Assembly: GCA_965267245.1 (NCBI GenBank)
Contig: OZ253939.1
Coordinates: 6,448,001-6,512,000 of the forward strand
Origin: JANSWY01 sp965267245
GTDB taxonomy: Bacteria > Bacteroidota > Bacteroidia > Cytophagales > Cyclobacteriaceae
Reading direction: 5' to 3'
DNA: 64,000 bases
The notes beneath the pieces are model-generated. The model made no database searches and was not told the DNA's origin. It worked only from the letters and a program-made list of their open reading frames with translations. Position numbers and translations under genes: made by a program. Shown piece by piece: positions 1 to 9,146 of the stretch (position 1 is its first letter; each line of letters starts with the position of its first letter).

Positions 1-1103
1 TATTCATTGATTTCGGTTGGAGTATAACAGACCTGGAAGACAGTAGGGAAATGGCTGTTAAAATGGGTAGAAGCCCGTGGGATTTGTTTGCTGGAATTGA
101 TATACAAAGCAATGCTTACAAGACATTGACCAACTGGGAGGCGCTTTATGAAAATGATATACCCTATACCACTTCTATTGGGCTCTACCAGCCGAATTCA
201 ACCTTTAATATGGCCAAAACCAAACAACCGGAAGACGTTTACAAGCATGAACAAGAACTTTGGAACGGAGGGTTTACGCAGAATGATCATGTGGGGAGGC
301 CCATGGAATGGAAAGGCTTTAGTAAGCATTTTCCAGCCAGGTCCATGATTCAAAAGGCACCTTTTACGACAAATTTCAACTATGGATTAGGACGGTCTTA
401 CTTCAGTAATGGCAAACGTGTTTCCATTAATCCCTGGCACAACATGAGTCTGCAGGATATTCTTCCCAGCTGGCAATTTCTAGTGGATACTTCACAGGTA
501 ATGATAGAATTTGATTTCAGTGATAGTTATGAGGGAGGAAACTGCCTGTCATTTGATCTACATGGAACAGCTACGATTCCCCTTTATAAAATGAACATTG
601 TTACAGAGTTAGGGTATGAGTTGGCTATGGTGTCCAAAAATCAAGGGGCCACAGCTGAAGTAATTCTTGAGTTTGATAATGGGAGACAACTTGTTCTGCC
701 AATTGAACAAACTACTGAATGGAATACTCAAACAATTTCATTAGATGACTTTAAAGGCCTCAAAATAATTCGATTAAGCCTGTCGGTGAAAGGAGAGGGG
801 GGACTGAAATTGGGACAACTCTCAATACGCCCAATCACATCAAAATTTACCCATCCGGTAAAAGCCAGGGCCACCAGGTATCATGAAACTTCTGAAGTTC
901 AGGTGACCCTTGAAAAGTTAGATGGTGTAGTTCGCTATGATATTTACCAGTTGGATAACGACGGTAAGGAAACATGGTTGGGAGCAACTACAAGCGACCA
1001 TTACTATCTTCCAAAGGTGTCAAGGAATGTGAAAAATCTGACCATTTATGCAGTTGGAGCTGATGGAAGAAAAGGAAAGCAATCAATTATCAAAATCAAA
1101 TAA
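1..1103 (+). CDS. GH85 endo-beta-N-acetylglucosaminidase, C-terminal part (5' end outside window)
   Basis: The frame is open from base 3 to the left edge, so the ATG at 51 is internal and the gene is truncated by the window. The visible start, with DFGWSITDLE then GRSPWDLFAGIDIQ, matches the middle of the GH85 barrel, where a conserved W-(D)-(L/V)-(F/Y)-(A/V)-G-(I/V)-D segment lies after the catalytic Asn/Glu; those catalytic residues would lie upstream and cannot be seen. The remaining ~250 residues are beta-rich accessory domains (galactose-binding-like, then FN3-like) ending in IIKIK, without a T9SS tail. GH85 enzymes cut the chitobiose core of N-glycans. It heads an operon with a GH18-like protein, a GH92 mannosidase, sugar kinase and permease, which fits that role. 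Family call fairly sure, exact activity inferred. Confidence 0.75.
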   Translation, partial: FIDFGWSITDLEDSREMAVKMGRSPWDLFAGIDIQSNAYKTLTNWEALYENDIPYTTSIGLYQPNSTFNMAKTKQPEDVYKHEQELWNGGFTQNDHVGRPMEWKGFSKHFPARSMIQKAPFTTNFNYGLGRSYFSNGKRVSINPWHNMSLQDILPSWQFLVDTSQVMIEFDFSDSYEGGNCLSFDLHGTATIPLYKMNIVTELGYELAMVSKNQGATAEVILEFDNGRQLVLPIEQTTEWNTQTISLDDFKGLKIIRLSLSVKGEGGLKLGQLSIRPITSKFTHPVKARATRYHETSEVQVTLEKLDGVVRYDIYQLDNDGKETWLGATTSDHYYLPKVSRNVKNLTIYAVGADGRKGKQSIIKIK

Positions 1104-1120
1104 ACTAACAACCAAATCTT

Positions 1121-3541
1121 ATGAAGTGTGTCAAATTGCTAGTTATGGCATTAATATTCTTGCAGGGTGTTTCATCCTTTGGTCAGGGAGTTTCTGGAAT
1201 TTATGTGGGTGGTCCCATGTATTATGGAAGGGATTATTCAGTAAGAGAGCTGAAGAACTCCGGTTTCAATACGGTTATTGTCTGGACTATTCACATCAAT
1301 GAATCAGGAGACCTGGGTTTTAATGGTGAATTCCCGCTGGTGAAAAATGGAGAATACATTGGTGATCAATCGTATCCTGAATTTAGAAATGACCTCAAGG
1401 AACTTAAATCAGCTACGTCTTCAGTCAAGCGTATCGAATTTGGATTGAGTGCATGGCAATCTGGTACCTATGATCACATTAAAACATTTTACGAGGATGA
1501 AGGATTCGGTCCGGGGACTACAATTTATGAGAATTTCAAAGCCCTGATTGAAGCCATTCCTGAAATAGATGCTTTTAATAATGACGATGAGGGTACCTAT
1601 GATGTGGAATCAGCAGTTGCCTTTCATACCATGTTATTTGATTTGGGAGTAAATACTGCCATAGTTCCTTACACAAATGCTTCAGGATTTTGGAAACCAT
1701 TTGTTGATGACATGCTGGGGTCCAACGAAGGTAGTGTAGATAGGCTATATCTTCAGGTTTATGCTGGTGGTGCAGGAAATGATCCATGTTCCAGTACGTG
1801 GCAGAGCATTGGTATCCCTGTTTATCCTGGTGTTTGGGGAGAGGGAAGCTCCAGTGGAAATAAGAATCCACAGGAAGTGCTCGAAGATATGAGTAGCTGG
1901 AAAGATGAATGTAGCATCAATGGTGGCTTTATGTGGTTGTACGATGATTTTGATAACAGTGATGCTGTTGCTGAATACGCTGGTGCCATTAATGAAGCCT
2001 TTGGTATTGTATTGGATCAACCCATCGTAGCATTTGATCCTTCTCCTACCGATTTGTCTGTAGAAATAAGTGTAGACGCTGACTTAAACTGGGAAGCTGG
2101 AGGTGCAGGCGTGACACATACGCTGTATTTCGGATCTACCCCTACACTAACTAATGAACATATAGTGTATGAGGGCAATACTGCTAAATATGATGTGGGC
2201 ACTCTGGACAATAACATGACATACTATTGGCGTGTAGATCAGATGAACTCAGGAGGAAGTACAACCGGAGATATTTGGCAATTTACCACAGAAGCAGTTA
2301 CGCCTCTGCCAGAAATAGTAAGCGCTGTTTATGGTGATGAGAATCCTCCCAGCATAAGTTCAACACCGATTATTTCATGGGAGAAATCTACTCACGCAGT
2401 GAAATATGATGTCTACTTTGGTGATGTGACAAACCCTGAGTTTATCAGGCAAACTTTAGATACATTTTATATTCCTTCTACATTAGAAACTAACACCTAC
2501 TATTACTTAAGGGTAGATGCCATCAACAGTGCAGGTACAACTACAGGAAATGAATGGCAATTGGTTTCCAGGGGGATCAGTTTAACAGATTTATCAGAAG
2601 TGGAAGCTTCATCATCCGATGCTGATGCCAAATGGGATCCGGCAAATGTGATCGATGGAACTTACGGCAATGGAGATAACGGAGAATGGGGTGCCGAAGA
2701 TGAGACAAATCCATGGGTACAACTTGATTGGTCATATAAACAGGCAGTCGGCACCATCGTTCTCCATGACAGGGCCTATTATGAAGAAAACATACTGAAT
2801 GGTACTTTATCCTTCAGTGATGGTACAAGCATTCAAACAGGCCCATTACCTGTAGATGGAGAAGGATTGGCGTTTGACTTTGAACGCAAGGATATCGAAT
2901 GGGTAAGATTTACGATTGATAGCTATAGTGGTTCACTTCCTGGGCTAGGGGAAATAGAAGTATTTGAATCAGCTGATCCAATGGCACTCCCTGAAAAAGC
3001 CATTACAACGGAACCGCTCAATGAAACATCATTTACTGAAGGTTCCGGTATCACGCTTAGGTGGAAACGGGGAGCCTATAGTGAGACACACAGTATTTAT
3101 GTAAGCAGTGATGCCACCATCGATCCATCAGACCTGGTGCTTGAGAAATCCGGAGATTTTCATGTGGTGAAAGGTTTGGGAGTAGGGAAGTACTACTGGA
3201 GAATAGATGAGAACAACAAAAATGGTACAACAGAAGGTGACATGCAGTCATTTGAAATTGCCAATGTTTTAGATACAAAGGAAAAAACATACCAGTTAGT
3301 ATATCCTAATCCTACCAATACTTCATTGACCATACAAGGTGATTTTAATGGCCCAGTCATGCTCCAGGTTTATTCAAGAAAAGGGGCTTTGGTTTATGAA
3401 GAACAATTCAGTAACCACAACAATCAGATTACATGGGAATTGACAAATAATCATAATCAAGCATTGGTTCCAGGTTTATACATGTTAAGAATTTTAACTG
3501 CTGATAATATTGAAGTCCACAAATTGATCATCAATGATTAA
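1121..3541 (+). CDS. Secreted GH18-like protein with FN3-like and discoidin-like domains and T9SS sorting tail
   Basis: An N-terminal signal peptide (residues 1-22) is followed by a ~270-residue region patterned like a TIM barrel: GFNTVIVWT as strand 1, LYLQVY, PVYPGVWG and GGFMWLYDDF as late strands. It contains IDAFNNDDE, which matches the GH18 DxxDxDxE signature except that the second Asp is Asn. Two FN3-like repeats (about 300-390 and 400-480), a discoidin/F5-8C-like domain (about 485-625), a third FN3-like repeat, and a C-terminal Por-secretion domain (VYPNPTNTSLTI onward) follow. GH18 endoglycosidases release N-glycans, and the flanking GH85 and GH92 genes support a glycan role. It starts 17 bp after the GH85 stop and overlaps GH92 by 8 bp. 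The GH18 assignment is from pattern only and remote. Confidence 0.7.
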   Translation: MKCVKLLVMALIFLQGVSSFGQGVSGIYVGGPMYYGRDYSVRELKNSGFNTVIVWTIHINESGDLGFNGEFPLVKNGEYIGDQSYPEFRNDLKELKSATSSVKRIEFGLSAWQSGTYDHIKTFYEDEGFGPGTTIYENFKALIEAIPEIDAFNNDDEGTYDVESAVAFHTMLFDLGVNTAIVPYTNASGFWKPFVDDMLGSNEGSVDRLYLQVYAGGAGNDPCSSTWQSIGIPVYPGVWGEGSSSGNKNPQEVLEDMSSWKDECSINGGFMWLYDDFDNSDAVAEYAGAINEAFGIVLDQPIVAFDPSPTDLSVEISVDADLNWEAGGAGVTHTLYFGSTPTLTNEHIVYEGNTAKYDVGTLDNNMTYYWRVDQMNSGGSTTGDIWQFTTEAVTPLPEIVSAVYGDENPPSISSTPIISWEKSTHAVKYDVYFGDVTNPEFIRQTLDTFYIPSTLETNTYYYLRVDAINSAGTTTGNEWQLVSRGISLTDLSEVEASSSDADAKWDPANVIDGTYGNGDNGEWGAEDETNPWVQLDWSYKQAVGTIVLHDRAYYEENILNGTLSFSDGTSIQTGPLPVDGEGLAFDFERKDIEWVRFTIDSYSGSLPGLGEIEVFESADPMALPEKAITTEPLNETSFTEGSGITLRWKRGAYSETHSIYVSSDATIDPSDLVLEKSGDFHVVKGLGVGKYYWRIDENNKNGTTEGDMQSFEIANVLDTKEKTYQLVYPNPTNTSLTIQGDFNGPVMLQVYSRKGALVYEEQFSNHNNQITWELTNNHNQALVPGLYMLRILTADNIEVHKLIIND

Positions 3542-5714
3542 ACCAATTGTAATTTGCAGCTTGCTGTTTCTATTTGGATGTTCGGAAGTGCAGGAACAAC
3601 AAGCTTCACTTGTAACGTACGTTGATCCATTCATTGGTACAGATGGTAAGGGCAAAACTTATCCCGGCGCGACAGTGCCTTTTGGGAGGGTGCAGTTAAG
3701 CCCTGATAATGGAAGGAATGGTTGGGATTGGATTTCTGGTTATTTTTATCCTGACACAGTCATTGGAGGGTTTTCTCATTTGCATCTGACTGGAACAGGG
3801 GCCGGGGACTTGTATGACATCTCATTTTTACCGACCAGTGGGAATTTGCAACAAGCACAATTAGATTCCATCAGTCCCAAAAGCACGGTTTTTTCCAAAT
3901 TCTCTCATGAGAATGAAATAGCTTCTCCAGGATATTATCAGGTGTATCTGGAGGATTATAAAGTCACTGTCGAGTTAACCGCCACCGAAAGAACTGGGCT
4001 TCAACGGTATTCATTTGAGTGTTCGGATAATAAGGTAAGACTCAATCTGGGTTATTCCCGAAATTGGGACAGGGTGACCGACAGTTTTATAGCATTCACC
4101 AGTGACACTACTATCATTGGATACAGACATTCAGACGGATGGGCTAAAAACCAAAAAGTGTTTTTTGTTTCAGTGTTTTCTGAACCTGTTCATAATTACG
4201 AGTTATTTGAAAACGGTATTGCTCAGCCGCAGGGAAAGCTCTTTGGAAAGGATATTTTGGCCATATGTGATTTTGGTGATACCAAAGAAGTAATGGTCAA
4301 AACAGGCATTAGCTCCATTAGTATTGACAAAGCGGCGGCCAACCTTAAACTGGAGCAACCTAATTTTGATTTTCAGAAAGTAAAGGATGCTGCCAGCTTT
4401 AAATGGGAAGTTGCTTTGCAGAAAGTCAAAATACAGGCCAGTGAGGACAACATGAAGCAATTTTACACTGCGATGTATCACAGTATGCTGGCACCTACGT
4501 TATTTTCGGACACAGACGGAAGTTACCTGGGACCGGATCAGCGGGCGCATACCACCTCAAATTACAATAGATACAGTACTTATTCACTATGGGATACCTT
4601 TCGGGCCCAGCATCCCTGGTTGAGCATTGTCCAACATAAACGAATTCCGGATATGATGTCTTCATTATTGGATTTTCAATCCGAATCAGGGGTTTTACCA
4701 GTTTGGAACATGCAAGGGTCTGAAACGAATATGATGATTGGGTACCATGCCATTCCAGTATTGGCTGATGCCATTTTAAAAGGGTTTGTCTCGGATACTG
4801 TCAGGGCTTTAGAAGCTATGAAAGCAAGTGCTATGCAAAATGAATATGGCCTTAAAGATTACCGGGAATTAGGTTATGTGCCACATGACTCCCTTCATTG
4901 GAGTGTATCAATGACCATGGAATATGCCTATGATGACTGGTGTATCGCTCAAGTAGCGAAGCTCCTGAACCGAGAGGAGGATTACCATTATTACAAGAAG
5001 AGATCCAAGAATTATAACCATTTGTTTGATCCAAAAACTGGTTTTTTTAGGGCCAAAGGAGAAGATGGATCATTTAAACCGGGTTTTGACCCACTCGCAT
5101 ATCATCCAGATGATTATTGTGAAGCCAATGCCTTTCAGTATTATTGGTTTGTCCCACATAATATTGAAAATCTTATTCAACTGGCCGGTGGACCATCTCG
5201 TTTTGAGGCAAAGCTGGATAGCTTGTTCGATACGGAACAAACAGCAGAGACACCAGAGTGGATTTCTGGCTACATTGGTCAATACGTGCACGGTAATGAG
5301 CCAGGACATCATATTCCTTACCTGTATCAGTTCATAGGTAAACCTGAAAAGACCCAATACTGGACCAGGAAAATCATGGACAGCTTGTATCATACATCGC
5401 CTGATGGGTTGGCTGGCAATGAAGATTGTGGGCAATTATCTGCCTGGTATTTATTTAGTGCACTAGGATTCTATCCTGTTAATCCGGCAGACGGCCAATA
5501 CATACTGGGAAGCCCTGAGGTACATGAAGCATCCATTCAGTTACCTGGAAAGAAATTCTTTAAGATTAAAGCCTTGAATCAATCAGAGGAGAATGTGTAT
5601 GTCAGTCGGGTATTGTTAAATGGTGATGTACTCACAGAGTATTATATCTCCTACGATCAAATTATGGAAGGCGGAGAATTGGTTTTTGAAATGTCTAATG
5701 TACCTGTAGAATAA
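3534..5714 (+). CDS. GH92 alpha-1,2-mannosidase lipoprotein
   Basis: A 726-residue GH92 glycoside hydrolase. The start carries a lipoprotein signal with FGC at residue 16, so the enzyme is probably surface- or periplasm-anchored. The N-terminal beta-sandwich begins VDPFIGTDGKGKTYPGA, typical of the family. The (alpha/alpha)6 catalytic domain carries HGNEPGHH (Glu about 589) and GNEDCGQLSAWY (Asp about 631), the conserved segments with the Ca2+-binding and acid/base residues. GH92 enzymes are calcium-dependent inverting exo-alpha-mannosidases acting on high-mannose N-glycans. The start overlaps the preceding gene by 8 bp and the stop abuts the kinase start, indicating translational coupling. 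Confidence 0.93.
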   Translation: MIKPIVICSLLFLFGCSEVQEQQASLVTYVDPFIGTDGKGKTYPGATVPFGRVQLSPDNGRNGWDWISGYFYPDTVIGGFSHLHLTGTGAGDLYDISFLPTSGNLQQAQLDSISPKSTVFSKFSHENEIASPGYYQVYLEDYKVTVELTATERTGLQRYSFECSDNKVRLNLGYSRNWDRVTDSFIAFTSDTTIIGYRHSDGWAKNQKVFFVSVFSEPVHNYELFENGIAQPQGKLFGKDILAICDFGDTKEVMVKTGISSISIDKAAANLKLEQPNFDFQKVKDAASFKWEVALQKVKIQASEDNMKQFYTAMYHSMLAPTLFSDTDGSYLGPDQRAHTTSNYNRYSTYSLWDTFRAQHPWLSIVQHKRIPDMMSSLLDFQSESGVLPVWNMQGSETNMMIGYHAIPVLADAILKGFVSDTVRALEAMKASAMQNEYGLKDYRELGYVPHDSLHWSVSMTMEYAYDDWCIAQVAKLLNREEDYHYYKKRSKNYNHLFDPKTGFFRAKGEDGSFKPGFDPLAYHPDDYCEANAFQYYWFVPHNIENLIQLAGGPSRFEAKLDSLFDTEQTAETPEWISGYIGQYVHGNEPGHHIPYLYQFIGKPEKTQYWTRKIMDSLYHTSPDGLAGNEDCGQLSAWYLFSALGFYPVNPADGQYILGSPEVHEASIQLPGKKFFKIKALNQSEENVYVSRVLLNGDVLTEYYISYDQIMEGGELVFEMSNVPVE

Positions 5715-6641
5715 ATGAAGAATGTATCGCTAGGAATTGATATTGGTGGCAGTCATATAAAAAGTGCTGCCATTGTCAATGGAGAAATTGTGAAGGGTAG
5801 TATCGCTTCAGAAAATATAGATAATAAAGCATCTGCTGAGGATGTGTTTTTGAGTTGGGCTCAGGTGATAAACCGCACCCTGAATACCCTGCCAAAGGAA
5901 AAGATAGACGGGCTTGGTTTTGCTATGCCGGGAGCCTTCAATTACAAGACAGGGATAGCCGGATTTGAAGGCAATGATAAATATGAAAACCTGTTTGGCC
6001 TCAATGTTGAAGAATATCTAAGGCCACTTTTAGCGATCAGTTATCCGGTACCTTTTAGATACCATAATGATGCTTCTTGTTTTGCCATTGGGGAAAATCA
6101 ATTTGGTGTGGCCCGTGGATTTAAAAAGATTCTTTCAATTACGTTAGGAACGGGATTTGGCGCTGCGTTTGTTGAAAATGGTGTGCCTATTGTAGATCGA
6201 AACGATGTGCCGAAAGACGGATGTTTATGGTACATTCCTTACAAGGAAGGTATTGCGGATGATTATTTTTCTACCCGTTGGTTCGTGAAACAATATATGG
6301 ACTGCACTGGCAAAACAATACCGGGAGTTAAGGAACTTGCAGCACTTGCCCAATATACAGCACAGGTACAGGCAATATTCAATCAATTTGGGGCAGATCT
6401 GGCTAATTTTTTGAGCCCTTACTTAAAAGAATTTGAGGCTGAACTGGTGGTGATAGGGGGTAATATTTCAGGGGCTTTTTCACTTTTTGAGCATGCTTAC
6501 TATGAGGTTTTGGAGGCCAATCAAATCGATTGTAAAACCAGTATCTCCACACTCAAAGAAGATGCTGCCATTCTGGGAAGCTCCAGACTGGTAGATAACA
6601 CTTTTTATAATGAACTTATAGACCAATTACCGACAAAATAA
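5715..6641 (+). CDS. ROK-family sugar kinase
   Basis: 308 residues of the ROK (repressor/ORF/kinase) fold. GIDIGGSHIK at the N-terminus is the phosphate-1 ATP-binding loop; LGTGFGAAF is the phosphate-2 loop; NDAS near residue 119 supplies the likely catalytic Asp. It lacks the N-terminal HTH of ROK repressors and the CxCGxxGC zinc motif, so it looks like a kinase-only variant. It directly abuts the GH92 stop and precedes a sugar permease by 6 bp. Phosphorylation of imported mannose, glucose or GlcNAc is the inferred job; the substrate cannot be read from sequence. Confidence 0.85.
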   Translation: MKNVSLGIDIGGSHIKSAAIVNGEIVKGSIASENIDNKASAEDVFLSWAQVINRTLNTLPKEKIDGLGFAMPGAFNYKTGIAGFEGNDKYENLFGLNVEEYLRPLLAISYPVPFRYHNDASCFAIGENQFGVARGFKKILSITLGTGFGAAFVENGVPIVDRNDVPKDGCLWYIPYKEGIADDYFSTRWFVKQYMDCTGKTIPGVKELAALAQYTAQVQAIFNQFGADLANFLSPYLKEFEAELVVIGGNISGAFSLFEHAYYEVLEANQIDCKTSISTLKEDAAILGSSRLVDNTFYNELIDQLPTK

Positions 6642-6647
6642 GAATCT

Positions 6648-8066
6648 ATGACAACAACTAACGGATACAGAAAGCCATTCATCACCATTACATTTTTATT
6701 TTTCATGTGGGGCTTCATTACTGTGATGAACGATGTTTTGATCCCTCATTTAAAAGCATCATTTGAATTGAGCTACCTGCAGGCATCACTTGTACAGTCT
6801 GCATTTTTCGGGGCATTTTTCTTTGTTTCATTAATCTATTTTCTCATTTCTGTTTTTGCAGGAGACCCGATTGCCAAAATTGGTTATCAAAATGCAATTA
6901 TTGTTGGCTTGGTGCTCTGTGGCATTGGTTGTGGCCTTTTCTATCCAGCTGCGGAGTTTCAAAAATATGGGTTTTTCCTGGGTGCCTTATTTGTGTTGGC
7001 TTCTGGTGTGACCATCTTACAAATTGCGGCAAACCCGTATGCTGCAAGGCTGGGGAAACCTGAAACTGAATCAAGCAGGCTTAATCTTGCGCAGGGGTTC
7101 AACTCCATGGGGACAACCATTGCGCCGGTCATTGGCGCTTTGCTGATTTATAAAGTCTTTTCTGACGGCACCATCACCATAGATTCCTTGAAAGCTCCTT
7201 ACTTGATTTTTGGTGGAGCCTTTTTAGTATTGGCGATTTTGATCAAATCAGTTCAATTGCCAAAGATTACCAGCGAAGAAACCATTGAATCCGGGCTGCA
7301 GGTGTTGAAGTTCCGCCATCTCACATTGGGGATGTTCGCGATATTCTTTTATGTAGGAGGTGAGGTAGCTGTAGGTAGTTTCCTGATCAATTTCTTTAAA
7401 CTGGAATCCATTATGGGTTTTGCAGAAGCTGAAGGGAGTAAGTTTCTGGCTTTTTACTGGGGTGGTGCCATGATTGGAAGGTTCCTGGGGTCTGTTTCCA
7501 TGGGAGGGATGACGGATAAAATGAAGAAGTATGGCCTCATGGCACTTTTGTCCATTGGATCTTTTGCTTTCATTTACTTAATCACAGGTATTAAGAATGA
7601 TAATGACCTGTTTTACTTTTCTCCATTGCCTTTCAGTGAGGTCGCTTTATTCATTGGATTTTTGGTGTTGAACTACCTGGCGTTTTTCATTGGTAAGGGT
7701 GTTCCGGCCAGGACACTTTCTGTGTTTGCTTTTGTAGTGATCGTTTTGTTGATCACCATGATTGTTACTTCTGGTCCAATTGCTTTTTGGAGTGCCATTG
7801 CCATAGGTGCTTTTAACTCAATTCTCTGGTCTAATATTTTTACATTAGCGATCAAAGATTTAGGGAAGTATACCAGCCAGGGATCATCTTTGTTGGTAAT
7901 GATGATTGTAGGAGGTGCCATTGTCCCCAGTATTCAGGGTTATGTGGCAGACGTCTTTGGTAATATCCAACTCTCATTCATTGTTCCTTTAATTTGCTAT
8001 GGATATGTCTTGTTTTATGGATTAAATGGATATAAACACAGATCTTTAAAAGATGGATCCAATTAA
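6648..8066 (+). CDS. FHS-family (FucP/GluP-like) sugar:H+ symporter of the MFS
   Basis: 472 residues with about 12 hydrophobic segments. The N-terminal FFMWGFITVMNDVLIPHLK is the hallmark of the fucose-galactose-glucose (FHS) branch of the major facilitator superfamily, which in Bacteroidota imports monosaccharides across the inner membrane. The second half begins after LRFRHLTLGMFAIF-like text and carries GGAMIGRFLGS. An atypically long loop region around 300-330 is present. Position between a ROK kinase and cutC in the N-glycan operon suggests uptake of mannose or another released monosaccharide; substrate is inferred. Confidence 0.9.
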   Translation: MTTTNGYRKPFITITFLFFMWGFITVMNDVLIPHLKASFELSYLQASLVQSAFFGAFFFVSLIYFLISVFAGDPIAKIGYQNAIIVGLVLCGIGCGLFYPAAEFQKYGFFLGALFVLASGVTILQIAANPYAARLGKPETESSRLNLAQGFNSMGTTIAPVIGALLIYKVFSDGTITIDSLKAPYLIFGGAFLVLAILIKSVQLPKITSEETIESGLQVLKFRHLTLGMFAIFFYVGGEVAVGSFLINFFKLESIMGFAEAEGSKFLAFYWGGAMIGRFLGSVSMGGMTDKMKKYGLMALLSIGSFAFIYLITGIKNDNDLFYFSPLPFSEVALFIGFLVLNYLAFFIGKGVPARTLSVFAFVVIVLLITMIVTSGPIAFWSAIAIGAFNSILWSNIFTLAIKDLGKYTSQGSSLLVMMIVGGAIVPSIQGYVADVFGNIQLSFIVPLICYGYVLFYGLNGYKHRSLKDGSN

Positions 8067-8670
8067 AGAAGCATGTGTAGAATCATTGGAGGATGCCATC
8101 CGTGCGGAGCAAAATGGGGCATCAAGAATTGAACTCTGTAGTGACCTGGCCAATGATGGATTGACACCTACAGAAGATCTCATTGCCGCCGTACTAGCGA
8201 ATGTGCATATTCCTGTTCGGGTAATGATCAGACCAAGAGCAGGAGATTTTGTTTTTAGTGATGAGGAGGTGAAATCGATGCAAGATTCTATAAGACAGTT
8301 CATAAGCATTGGCGTGGAGGGTATTGTGATTGGTGCCATGACGGTTAATCGGGGATTGGATACCAAGGTTCTTCAAATGCTTATCGATAAAGCAGAATAC
8401 TTGAAAATAACAGTGCACAAAGCCATTGACTATTGTGACAATCCACTTATTGAATTACGAAAACTCTTAGAGATGGGAAATGTGGATTCAGTATTATCAT
8501 CCGGTAAGGCTGATACTGCATTAGAAGGTCAAAAATTGCTTAGGGAAATGGTCAAGATGGCAAGTGCTCAAATAGAAATCATTGCCGCAGGTAAAATCAC
8601 CAGTACAAATTTCAATCAGGTGCATCAACTAATAGGGGCAAAAGCCTATCATGGAAAGCTCATTGTGTGA
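8053..8670 (+). CDS. cutC: CutC family TIM-barrel protein
   Basis: 205 residues, start overlapping the permease by 14 bp (so translationally coupled). VESLEDAIRAEQNGASRIELCSDLANDGLTP and VMIRPRAGDFVFSD are the family signature segments, and the end YHGKLIV corresponds to the usual C-terminal F-H-G-R strand. CutC was named for copper homeostasis, but that role is disputed and the biochemical function is not settled. Its place as the last gene of an N-glycan degradation operon argues for a sugar-related activity here rather than copper handling. It is a little shorter than the usual ~240 residues but has both ends. Confidence 0.88.
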   Translation: MDPIKEACVESLEDAIRAEQNGASRIELCSDLANDGLTPTEDLIAAVLANVHIPVRVMIRPRAGDFVFSDEEVKSMQDSIRQFISIGVEGIVIGAMTVNRGLDTKVLQMLIDKAEYLKITVHKAIDYCDNPLIELRKLLEMGNVDSVLSSGKADTALEGQKLLREMVKMASAQIEIIAAGKITSTNFNQVHQLIGAKAYHGKLIV

Positions 8671-8767
8671 TTTTGACAAATAGATAACCTTAATATTCAA
8701 CTAAAAACATCTACCCTGAAATGTATCATTTTGGCTATAATTTAGTATACCATTGGCCAGTTTATCA

Positions 8768-9021
8768 TGGATGTGCCCCGAAGGAGGCTCCAATTTCTTC
8801 CATAACCTATCCATGATCCTGGATGGTCATACCAGTATAGAGCATAATTTCCCTGGTGGCACCATTGTATAAGGATGTTGTGGATTTATGGGCAGCCAGT
8901 AAAACGGCCAATACCCCAACTTTAGTGGTGAGTTATGGAGCAGTAAGTGGTGAATACTATTGGTATCAGACCAGTAATGTTTGGGAAAACGAGCACCTTT
9001 TAAAATACACTCCAAGAGACC
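8768..9021 (+). pseudogene. Remnant of a large TolB/amidohydrolase-type protein
   Basis: Two short frames together recall the amidohydrolase part of Bacteroidota TolB-propeller/amidohydrolase proteins of about 1,000 residues. The first frame reads EGGSNFFHNLSMILDGHTSIEHN (split here: EGGSNFFHN, then LSMILDGHTSIEHN). After a +1 shift near 8,850 the second reads VAPLYKDVVDLWAAS, then TPTLVVSYG and SGEYYWYQ. Nothing homologous continues on either side. The fragment is therefore a decayed relic with a frameshift, not a gene. Homology is recalled from the family, not searched. Confidence 0.6.
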
Positions 9022-9048
9022 TAATTGTGTTTGTGGACATTAAAAAGA

Positions 9049-9086
9049 GTTGGAGGTGTCAGGTCTTTTGACCTGACACCTCCAAC
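9049..9086. repeat. Perfect 17-bp palindrome, REP-like element / possible terminator
   Basis: GTTGGAGGTGTCAGGTC is followed by a TTTT loop and its exact reverse complement. It lies between the amidohydrolase relic and the convergent VOC gene. No U-tract follows on either strand, so it is not a textbook intrinsic terminator. Its core GGTC-N4-GACC is shared with the palindrome at 9,729. Confidence 0.8.
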
Positions 9087-9146
9087 AACTTCAGCTAATA
9101 CCCGACTGCTCTGCCAGGTTATTAGGGCTTACTACATAACAAAAGT

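Noticed and set aside
1048..1302. 84-residue open frame bridging the GH85 and GH18-like genes
   Set aside because: Overlaps both real genes in another frame and has no signal or family pattern.
5070..5435. 121-residue open frame antisense to the GH92 gene
   Set aside because: Fully inside a well-supported glycoside hydrolase with conserved active-site motifs; a shadow frame.
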